Of a DNA stretch of 34,171 bases, positions 24,774-31,603 are shown piece after piece. The stretch is from contig CAINUX010000135.1 in the NCBI GenBank assembly GCA_903853895.1, positions 1 to 34,171 of the forward strand, given 5' to 3'. Position numbers and translations under genes: made by a program. The notes beneath the pieces were generated by a model. The model did no database searches and was not told where the DNA came from. It saw nothing but the letters and a program-made list of their open reading frames with translations. Each line of letters starts with the position of its first letter. Position 1 is the first letter of the stretch. This stretch comes from an uncultured beta proteobacterium. GTDB lineage: Bacteria > Pseudomonadota > Gammaproteobacteria > Burkholderiales > Burkholderiaceae_C.

Positions 24774-25870
24774 GGAGCTGTCGGGACTGCAACGCTGCGC
24801 GCTGGACCGATGGTCTGGCTCCAAATGTCATTGCAGCGCGCGCCACAGCGTTTCAACCACCGCGGCAAAACCGTCGAGGCGAATATTTCCTGCCGACGGC
24901 GCTCATCCTGGGGCGACACTGGCACGACCACCATGGAACCCTTGCGTCCGACTGAGCAGGTGGGCAAGCCGCTGTTGCATGCGAACCCCTCTGCCGTGTC
25001 ACGTTCGGACTCATCCCAAATGGATGCCTCCAGCCGCGGCAACTCGCGACGCAACAGCGCGCGCAAATCTGGCGGCAGAGCCTCCCAAGCTGCTCGGTTG
25101 GCACCAAATATCGCCAGCCCCCAGGTCAGGGGCATGGTATGCACGTGGCTGGTCAGGGTTGGCAAGCCCAGCGTATTGCCCGACATGGACCCTGTAATGA
25201 CACAGTCCACGTTGCCATTCTGGAGACTGGGCACGATCTCGCCAAACGCCGTATTGACCGCAACGCCGCCCAACGCGCCCACAAAATCAGCCTGCCCGAC
25301 CGACGACACGCGCACGCGCCGCCCCGTCAGATCCGCCAGACCGGACAATGGTTTCCTGCAAAAAACGACCTGCGCTGGGTAGGTATAAATCGCCAGTGCC
25401 TCCACCCCATGCTGCTCGCGCAGGGCCTTTTCCAGATAGGGGCGAAACGCGGCCAGGCTGACTTTCAAGCTGGCGATATCAGGGTTCAAGCCCGCCAAAT
25501 CAGGCGCCGTGTACTGTGGGTATTGGCCGGACAGCGAACTCAATAGAGTGGTTCCAAAGGGCACCACACCCAGCTGCAACAGCCGCAGCATCTCGACGCC
25601 GGGAATGCCCGCACGATCAAAAGGGACGATGTCTGCGCTGTACTTGCCACCACTGAGGCGGGACAATTCGCGCGTCCAAAATGGCTCCTCCCACCGCGTG
25701 AACTGACTCAACGCCGCCAAGCCACCAACGACCCGCAGTTTGTAGGGCGCAGACGCCGGTGTTTGAGCCAAACCCTGTGAAACACACAGCAAAAGAGCGA
25801 CGCCCATGAGGAGCATCAGGCGCAAAAGCCGACAAGGAGCAGTCCGCAAAGTGTGCATGGTTCCGGCCAT
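24770..25870 (-). CDS. TRAP-type (DctP-like) periplasmic solute-binding protein
   Basis: A 366-residue secreted protein (signal peptide about 1-35, ending GLAQ) of the DctP family, whose members bind carboxylates and similar ligands for TRAP transporters. The central motif LTGRRVRVSSVGQADFVGAL (181-200) includes the ligand-binding arginine (about R187), followed by NTAFGEIVPSLQNGNVDCVI (206-225), both diagnostic. The C-terminal part has four cysteines (298, 305, 342, 346), which suggests two disulfides and is not a core family feature. No TRAP membrane subunits (DctQ/DctM) are in the window. Its stop overlaps the start of the GGDEF-EAL gene by four bases, so it probably serves as a ligand receptor for that sensor. 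ATG 25858 is an alternative start with a slightly better upstream signal. Confidence 0.88.
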   Translation of the reverse strand: MAGTMHTLRTAPCRLLRLMLLMGVALLLCVSQGLAQTPASAPYKLRVVGGLAALSQFTRWEEPFWTRELSRLSGGKYSADIVPFDRAGIPGVEMLRLLQLGVVPFGTTLLSSLSGQYPQYTAPDLAGLNPDIASLKVSLAAFRPYLEKALREQHGVEALAIYTYPAQVVFCRKPLSGLADLTGRRVRVSSVGQADFVGALGGVAVNTAFGEIVPSLQNGNVDCVITGSMSGNTLGLPTLTSHVHTMPLTWGLAIFGANRAAWEALPPDLRALLRRELPRLEASIWDESERDTAEGFACNSGLPTCSVGRKGSMVVVPVSPQDERRRQEIFASTVLPRWLKRCGARCNDIWSQTIGPARSVAVPTAP

Positions 25871-26015
25871 TATTTACCATATCAGGTACTGTTGGGTGGC
25901 AACATACGGTTTCGGCATTGATGCATGTGCCGATTGAATTGGACCGTAAACCTGTGTAGGCACGATACTGGCCCACAATTTGCCGATCGCAAAACTAACA
26001 AATGGAGACAAGACC

Positions 26016-26933
26016 ATGTTGAACACCAGTCGTTGGAATGGATTTCGCCGCAGTGCCGCAATGGCCAGCGGCATGGTATTGATCGTTTCGTCCTCCGTGG
26101 CAATGGCGGGGCCTACACTGGATCACATTCGCCAGACCGGAAAGATCGTGATTGGTCACCGCGAATCGTCGGTGCCCTTCTCGTACATGGACGCCGACAA
26201 ACACGCGGTGGGCTACGCGGTCGACCTGTGCCAGCGACTGGCTGAGGCCGTGCGCAAGAAGCTCGATATGAAGTCCCTGACCATCGAGTACCTGATGGTG
26301 ACGCCCAGCAACCGGATTGCGCTGGTTGAAGAAGGCAAGGTAGATATGGAGTGTGGCTCCACCACCAACAATGCCGAGCGGCGCAACAAGGTCGCCTTTA
26401 CCGTTCCGCACTACATCACCGGCGCGCGCTTCATGGTGCGTACAGATGACAAGGCTACTGACATCGTCGGCCTGGAGGGCAAACGGGTCGTATCCACCAA
26501 GGGCACAACGCCGCTGAAGGCGATTGAGCGCACCAACAAAGAACGGGTGCTGCGTCTGGACCTGCAGGAAGCGCCGGACCATGCCCGCGCCGTGGAGATG
26601 GTCGAAAAGGGCGAGTCCGACGCCTTCGTCATGGACGATGTGCTGCTCTATGGCCTGATCGCCAGCCGCGCCCAACCGGAAAAACTCAAGGTCATCGGCA
26701 AGTTTCTGACCATTGAACCGCTGGCCATCATGCTGCCCAAAAACGACCCCGAATTCAAAGCCATAGCGGACCAGGAAATGAAACGCCTGATTGTTTCCAA
26801 AGAGGCCTATGCCATTTACGACCGCTGGTTCCTGAAACCCATTCCCCCCCGCAATACCCCGCTGAACCTGCCGATGAACTACCTGCTGCGAGATTTCTGG
26901 AAATACCCCACCGACCAGGTGCCGGGGGGCTAG
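26016..26933 (+). CDS. Orphan ABC-type amino-acid-binding protein (family 3)
   Basis: A 305-residue secreted protein (signal peptide 1-31, ending AMA before GPTLDH). The mature chain is a family 3 periplasmic binding protein, as in glutamate/aspartate GltI: TGKIVIGHRESSVPFSYMDA at the N-lobe, GYAVDLCQRLAEAVRKKL, VDMECGSTTNNAERRNKVAF (the ligand-contact motif) and SDAFVMDDVLLYGL. ATG 26016 follows GGAG with 8-base spacing. There is no permease or ATPase gene beside it: the next gene downstream is a convergent SDR, whose stop shares CTAG with this stop. It is divergent from the TRAP-type binding protein with about 145 bases between them, so both may share regulation. Confidence 0.9.
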   Translation: MLNTSRWNGFRRSAAMASGMVLIVSSSVAMAGPTLDHIRQTGKIVIGHRESSVPFSYMDADKHAVGYAVDLCQRLAEAVRKKLDMKSLTIEYLMVTPSNRIALVEEGKVDMECGSTTNNAERRNKVAFTVPHYITGARFMVRTDDKATDIVGLEGKRVVSTKGTTPLKAIERTNKERVLRLDLQEAPDHARAVEMVEKGESDAFVMDDVLLYGLIASRAQPEKLKVIGKFLTIEPLAIMLPKNDPEFKAIADQEMKRLIVSKEAYAIYDRWFLKPIPPRNTPLNLPMNYLLRDFWKYPTDQVPGG

Positions 26934-27724
26934 TACGTGCCGGGGTAGGCACCGCCATCGGCCAGTACGTTCTGCCCATTGATATAGCCGGCCTGCACAC
27001 TGCATAAGAATGCGCAGATGGCACCAAACTCGGCCGGCGTGCCAAATCGCCGGGCCGGAATGCCCTTGCGCCGTGCATCGGCCAGGGCCTCCACCGACTG
27101 CCCGGTTTTCTGCGCATTGGCCTGCAGCATGGTCTTGATGCGATCGGTGTCAAACACCCCGGGCAACAGGTTGTTGATCGTCACACCCTGCGCCGCCAGA
27201 CCACTGCGTGCCACGCCCGCCACAAAGCCGGTCAGACCGCTACGTGCGCCGTTGGACAAGCCCAGCGCCTCAATGGGTGCCTTCACTGAACTGGAGGTGA
27301 TGTTCACAATGCGCCCAAACCCGCGCTGCGCCATGCCATCAACCGTGGCCTTGATGAGCTCGATGGGCGTGAGCATGTTGGCATCCACCGCCTTGATCCA
27401 GGCATCCCGGTCCCAATCGCGGAAGTCGCCCGGCGGCGGGCCACCGGCGTTCGTGACCACGATGTCAAAGCCTGGGCGCATGGCAAAAACCGCCGCCCGA
27501 CCGGCTTCCGTGGTAATGTCTTGTGCACAAAATTGCACGCTAGCCCTCGTGGAATGGACCTGAGTAGCTATCAAATTAGAAGCGGCCTGCTCCAGTTGTT
27601 GAGCCCCACGGGCAACGATCAGCACGTTCACCCCCTCCTGCACCAGCGCCTGCGCGCAGCCCAGCCCCAGCCCCTTGCTGGCGCCACACACCAACGCCCA
27701 TTTCCCTGCAATCCCTAAGTCCAT
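26930..27724 (-). CDS. Short-chain dehydrogenase/reductase, variant active site
   Basis: A 264-residue NAD(P)-dependent oxidoreductase of the FabG-like SDR class. The cofactor motif is GASKGLG (14-20), then NAGG (92-95) and the Ser of ITSSS (143-146). The usual YxxxK is missing: the aligned residues read SNGAR (157-161), so Tyr is Ser and Lys is Arg. A subset of SDRs carries this change; the substrate is unknown. Residues 50-65 (NLIATQVHSTRASVQF) are encoded by a dispersed repeat (27538-27585). ATG 27724 was chosen because AGGAGA lies 7 bases upstream; an earlier start would run into the divergent gene. Its start is only 17 bases from that gene's start. Confidence 0.88.
   Translation of the reverse strand: MDLGIAGKWALVCGASKGLGLGCAQALVQEGVNVLIVARGAQQLEQAASNLIATQVHSTRASVQFCAQDITTEAGRAAVFAMRPGFDIVVTNAGGPPPGDFRDWDRDAWIKAVDANMLTPIELIKATVDGMAQRGFGRIVNITSSSVKAPIEALGLSNGARSGLTGFVAGVARSGLAAQGVTINNLLPGVFDTDRIKTMLQANAQKTGQSVEALADARRKGIPARRFGTPAEFGAICAFLCSVQAGYINGQNVLADGGAYPGTY
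27538..27585 (+). repeat. Dispersed CTAGCCCTC repeat, copy inside the SDR gene
   Basis: CTAGCCCTCGTGGAAT at 27540-27555 is identical to 4012-4027, followed by GTAGCTATCAAATTAG (27565-27580). It is read in frame on the minus strand in the SDR gene, where it supplies rare codons ata and agg. Confidence 0.7.
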
Positions 27725-27741
27725 GAGAACTCTCCTGAAAT

Positions 27742-29748
27742 ATGGTTGATGATACGCACGCCATGGCACGAAAACCCCCTCCCCTTCACCCGTCCCTCAA
27801 ACCCTTTGCAAAGGCTGTGACGACCGCCGAACTGGCCGTTGGCATGATTCGCAATGGTGACCACGTTTTCGTCGGGACGGGCTGCGCGGCGCCCCGGTCG
27901 CTGGTGCAGGCCATGGAGCACATGCAAAGCCCACCGGCCGATATCGAGTTGCTGCATTTTTTCACCGTCAACGCCTTTGACCACGATGATGAGGGCCGCA
28001 GCACCACGCGCTTTCGCCACCGCACCTTCTTCGTGGGAAACGACATGCGTGCGGCGATCAAGCAGGGCCTGGTGGACTATGTACCGATGTCCATAGCCCG
28101 GGTACCCGAGATGATCGCGCTGGGGCGCATCGCGGTAGACGTTGCGCTGATCCAGGTGTCGTTGCCCGATGCGTTTGGCTATGTGAGTCTGGGGATTTCG
28201 GTGGACATCATCCCGGCAGCGCTGGCCCGTGCCCGACTCATCATCGCCGAGGTCAACCCCGCCATGCCACGATCCATGGGGGACTCAACGCTGCACATCA
28301 GCCGCATCCACCACCTGGTGCCCGTTGCCACGCCGGTCACCGAGTTTGCGCGCAGTCCGGTTCAGGAAGACGACGTGCAGCGCATCGCCCGCTACATCGC
28401 CGGCATCATTGACGATGGCTCCACACTGCAAATTGGCTTGGGACAGGTTGCCCACGAGGCCCTGCAGTATTTGACGGACCGCAAGGACCTCGGCGTGCAC
28501 TCCGACCTGATCTCTGACGCCATCATTCCGCTGCTGGAAAACGGCAGCCTCACGGGTGCCTGCAAGACCAGCAAGCCGTTCAAGATCGTCGCCAGCATGG
28601 CGCTGGGCTCGCGGGCGCTGTATGACCTGATTGATGGCAACCCATTGTTCTCCATGGAGCCCATGGACGCGGTGTGCAATCCGATGACGATTGCTGCCCA
28701 GCACAAGATGGTGTCTATTGCCCAGGCATTCTCTATCGATCTGACCGGCCAGGTGTGTATTGACCAGTTTGGTGGCGAGTTTTACAGCGGCGTGGGCAGC
28801 CAGGGCGAGTTTCTGCGCGGCGCCTCGCGCTCGCCCGGTGGCAAACCCATTGTGTGCATGACGTCGACCACCGAAGACGGCAAGCAGTCGCGCATACGCT
28901 CTGCCCTGCTGGCCGGCGAGGCCGCCACCATTTCCCGCACCGATGTGCACTATGTGGTGACCGAATACGGCATTGCCTACCTGTTTGGCAAGTCCATCCG
29001 CGAACGCGCCACCGCCCTGATTGAACTGGCGCACCCCCGATTCCGCCCCGAACTGTTTGCGCAGGCCCAGGCCCTGGGTTACCTGAACGCCGACCAAACC
29101 CTGCAAAACTTGCGCGCGTACCCGGTGGAAGAGGAACTGACCGTCACGCTCAAGGATGGGCGCACCGTGATGCTGCGCCCGGCCCTGTCCAGCGATGCAC
29201 AAGGCATCCGCGACCTGTTTCACCACCTGAGCGAAGCCGATGTGTACACGCGTTTCTTTCGCCATGTGCGCGGCCTGTCTAACGCCGAGGTGCAGCGCCT
29301 GTGCAATGTGAACTACGAGAACGAAGTCGCGTTTGTGGCGACCACCGGGTCACGCGAAGAGGGGCTGATCGTGGGCCAGTCGTGCTACTTCACCAACCCC
29401 ACCACTAACCTGGCGGACACCGCATTCATGGTGCATCCCGACTGGCAAGGCAGTGGTCTGGGCACGGCCCTGCAAGGCCGCATGGTGCAGCACGCCACCA
29501 AACGCGGCCTGCGCGGTTTTGTAGCCGATGTTTTGCCCGGAAATACCCGCATGCTGCAACTGGCCCGCAACGGACCCCAGTCAGTGGAAATCGAGAAAAC
29601 CAGCGACTCCGTGCACATCACCCAGTTGTTTGAGCCCGCACCTCCCAAGGGGCAGACCTGGGAGCGCCTGGTGCGCAAGGCTACAGGCTGGTCACATCGA
29701 CAAACGTCTGCGGATGTGGAAAACGACCCACCATCCAGTGGCGACTGA
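27742..29748 (+). CDS. Acetyl-CoA hydrolase/CoA-transferase fused to a GNAT domain
   Basis: A 668-residue two-domain protein. Residues about 25-460 are an acetyl-CoA hydrolase/transferase (Cat1/4-hydroxybutyrate CoA-transferase family): GYVSLGISVDIIPAALARAR, QIGLGQVAHEAL (230-241), CIDQFGGEFYSGVGSQGEFL (339-358) and TEYGIAYLFGKSIRERA. At the usual catalytic Glu (HTE/HSE) it has D255 in GVHSDLISDA. Residues about 470-640 are a GNAT acetyltransferase: VMLRPALSSDAQGIRDLF and the acetyl-CoA loop HPDWQGSGLGTALQ (565-578). The fusion implies that CoA-ester turnover and acetylation are linked; the target is unknown. ATG 27763 (MARKPPPLH) is an alternative start. The last 68 bases overlap the convergent HDOD gene. 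Confidence 0.9.
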   Translation: MVDDTHAMARKPPPLHPSLKPFAKAVTTAELAVGMIRNGDHVFVGTGCAAPRSLVQAMEHMQSPPADIELLHFFTVNAFDHDDEGRSTTRFRHRTFFVGNDMRAAIKQGLVDYVPMSIARVPEMIALGRIAVDVALIQVSLPDAFGYVSLGISVDIIPAALARARLIIAEVNPAMPRSMGDSTLHISRIHHLVPVATPVTEFARSPVQEDDVQRIARYIAGIIDDGSTLQIGLGQVAHEALQYLTDRKDLGVHSDLISDAIIPLLENGSLTGACKTSKPFKIVASMALGSRALYDLIDGNPLFSMEPMDAVCNPMTIAAQHKMVSIAQAFSIDLTGQVCIDQFGGEFYSGVGSQGEFLRGASRSPGGKPIVCMTSTTEDGKQSRIRSALLAGEAATISRTDVHYVVTEYGIAYLFGKSIRERATALIELAHPRFRPELFAQAQALGYLNADQTLQNLRAYPVEEELTVTLKDGRTVMLRPALSSDAQGIRDLFHHLSEADVYTRFFRHVRGLSNAEVQRLCNVNYENEVAFVATTGSREEGLIVGQSCYFTNPTTNLADTAFMVHPDWQGSGLGTALQGRMVQHATKRGLRGFVADVLPGNTRMLQLARNGPQSVEIEKTSDSVHITQLFEPAPPKGQTWERLVRKATGWSHRQTSADVENDPPSSGD

Positions 29749-30487
29749 GCTCCAGCACGGTGATCAACGGCAACGGTAGATCGCTGACCGCCTCCGGGCT
29801 GGGATTGGGCATGTCAGCCAGCAACGCTGCCAGGTGCACCACACCGGCCAATCGGTCAAAGGGCTCGACGGCCATCGGGTCGCTAGCGCTTTGCAGCCCG
29901 GTGACAATCGCGTCGGGGAAGTTCCAATGGCGTGCCATGACGGCCGTCACCTGACATTCATCAAAACCCAGCAAACGCTGTTCGCGCTCCCAGCGCGCCG
30001 CGGACCGGTTGGGCTGGACTTCGATCTCGGCCAGTCTCTCGGGTACCCGTTGGCCAATCAGCAATTCCCCCAGCCGCAACATCATGCCGGCCAGCCAGGC
30101 CTGCTGTGGGTCCAGCCCCGCGCCGCCGGCCAGCCACTGCGCGTAGCCTGCACAGGCCATGCTGAACTTCCAGAATTGAGCCCGGTCCAGGCCCGGCACC
30201 GTCGGAAACGCGGTACTGATACTGGTGGAGAGGGCCAACGCGCGAATGCGCGACATGCCCAGCATCGTGATGGCATGATCCAGTGAACCCACTTGGCGGC
30301 TCAAGCCAAACTGCGCACTATTGGCCATGCGCAGCAGGTTGGCGGTCAGCGCCGGGTCTTTGGCAATGATGGCCTCTACCTGTGCGCCGGTGGCATCCGG
30401 GTCATTCAGGGTGCGAACCAGCGAATGCGCCACCTCCGTCATCACGGGCAGCTTGGCGGATTCAAAAAATGCGGCTAACGTCGGCAT
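29681..30487 (-). CDS. HDOD domain signalling protein
   Basis: A 268-residue cytoplasmic protein made of one HDOD domain, an HD-related fold without the metal-binding histidine-aspartate pair. Signatures: LPVMTEVAHSLVRTLNDPDA, IIAKDPALTANLLRMANSAQ (44-63 or so), FGLSRQVGSLDHAITMLGMS and IRALALSTSI. HDOD proteins act in c-di-GMP, stress and motility signalling without known catalysis. No output domain is attached. ATG 30487 was chosen because GGGAGA is correctly spaced; an in-frame TTG 12 bases upstream is weaker. It lies 24 bases after the EamA gene on the same strand, so probably co-transcribed, and overlaps the convergent CoA-transferase gene at the 3' end. Confidence 0.87.
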   Translation of the reverse strand: MPTLAAFFESAKLPVMTEVAHSLVRTLNDPDATGAQVEAIIAKDPALTANLLRMANSAQFGLSRQVGSLDHAITMLGMSRIRALALSTSISTAFPTVPGLDRAQFWKFSMACAGYAQWLAGGAGLDPQQAWLAGMMLRLGELLIGQRVPERLAEIEVQPNRSAARWEREQRLLGFDECQVTAVMARHWNFPDAIVTGLQSASDPMAVEPFDRLAGVVHLAALLADMPNPSPEAVSDLPLPLITVLELSRHWMVGRFPHPQTFVDVTSL

Positions 30488-30511
30488 GGATTCTCCCAAT
30501 GAAAGGCGTGG

Positions 30512-31465
30512 TCAAGCAGGGCGAGTATAGGAACTTGCCCGGCTGCACACAAACACTCCCGCGATCACCAACACCGTACCCCCCACCAGCCAGGCTGTAA
30601 AGGGTTCACCCAGCACCAGCACGCCCATAATCATGGTGGACATGGGGCCCACCATACCCACCTGCGCAGCAAGACCCGAGCCTATGCGTTCGATGGCCAT
30701 CATCACCATCATGACCGGCACCACCGTACACAGCGTGGCGTTCAGCACCGACAGCCAGATCACCTCGGGGGCCACGGCAAAGGCCGTGTCCAGCGGCCGC
30801 AAAATCACGAATTGGGCGATACACAGCAGGCAGGCCACGGACGTGGCCAGACCAACCAGCCGCATAGACCCCAGGCGCTGCACCATCTCGCCGCTGTAGA
30901 ACAGGTACAGCGCATAGCTCACCGCGCTCAGAAACACCAGCACTGCGCCCAGCGCGACATCGGCACCCTGCAGCGTGACTTCGTGGCCAAACACCAGCAG
31001 CACACCGGCATAGCTGATGGCCATGCCCATCGCCTGACGACGCCCTATGCGCCGTCCAAACAGCACTAACCCCAGCAGCAGCACCAGCGTGGGGTTGAGG
31101 TACAGAATGAGCCGCTCCAGCGACGCGGTGATGTACTGCAGGCCGGCAAAATCGAGAAAACTGGCCAGGTAGTAGCCTGTCACGCCCAGCCACACAATGC
31201 CCAGCACGTCCTTGCGCGTCAGTGGTGGAGGCTGCCGGTCCGGCGTGCGGCGGCTGGCCCACCAGGTCATGACCAGAAAGAAGGGCAGCGCAAACAGCAT
31301 GCGCAACATGATCAACGTGACCGCATCCACCCCATGGCGGTAGGCCAACTTGACGATGATGGCCTTGCCGCTGAACGCAACCGCGCCCAGGGTGGCTAGC
31401 ACCAAGCCGACGGCCAGTGATGGGGATGCTGCAGGGGTGGAAGCGGCTGTGGCAGTGGTAGCCAT
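30512..31465 (-). CDS. EamA/DMT-superfamily transporter (second copy)
   Basis: A 317-residue inner-membrane protein with about ten helices in two EamA halves. Characteristic parts are LVLATLGAVAFSGKAIIVKL (21-40), LRMLFALPFFLVMTWW, LQYITASLERLILYLNPTLV and IGSGLAAQVGMVGPMSTMIM, then GVLVLGEPFTAW near the end. The N-terminal 17 residues are Ala/Thr/Ser-rich and cytoplasmic. It is unlike the paralogue at 21237 in sequence, so this is not a local duplication. Substrate unknown. It precedes the HDOD gene on the same strand and is divergent from the PAS-GGDEF-EAL gene. Confidence 0.87.
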   Translation of the reverse strand: MATTATAASTPAASPSLAVGLVLATLGAVAFSGKAIIVKLAYRHGVDAVTLIMLRMLFALPFFLVMTWWASRRTPDRQPPPLTRKDVLGIVWLGVTGYYLASFLDFAGLQYITASLERLILYLNPTLVLLLGLVLFGRRIGRRQAMGMAISYAGVLLVFGHEVTLQGADVALGAVLVFLSAVSYALYLFYSGEMVQRLGSMRLVGLATSVACLLCIAQFVILRPLDTAFAVAPEVIWLSVLNATLCTVVPVMMVMMAIERIGSGLAAQVGMVGPMSTMIMGVLVLGEPFTAWLVGGTVLVIAGVFVCSRASSYTRPA

Positions 31466-31603
31466 GGATCTCTCTCGCGGGTTTATCCACGCAGCACAAA
31501 CACCCTGCGTGTCAGGGCAACTGTACAGGACAACACAGGGCTAAACTGGGTCTAAAATCCGTTGCCGGTGCACCCCGCCCCAGAAGCTCCAAACGAATAG
31601 GCA

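Noticed and set aside
25995-27005. Open frame of 336 codons opposite the amino-acid-binding protein
   Set aside because: The plus-strand frame has a signal peptide and binding-protein motifs; the reverse frame spans two genes and has no motif.
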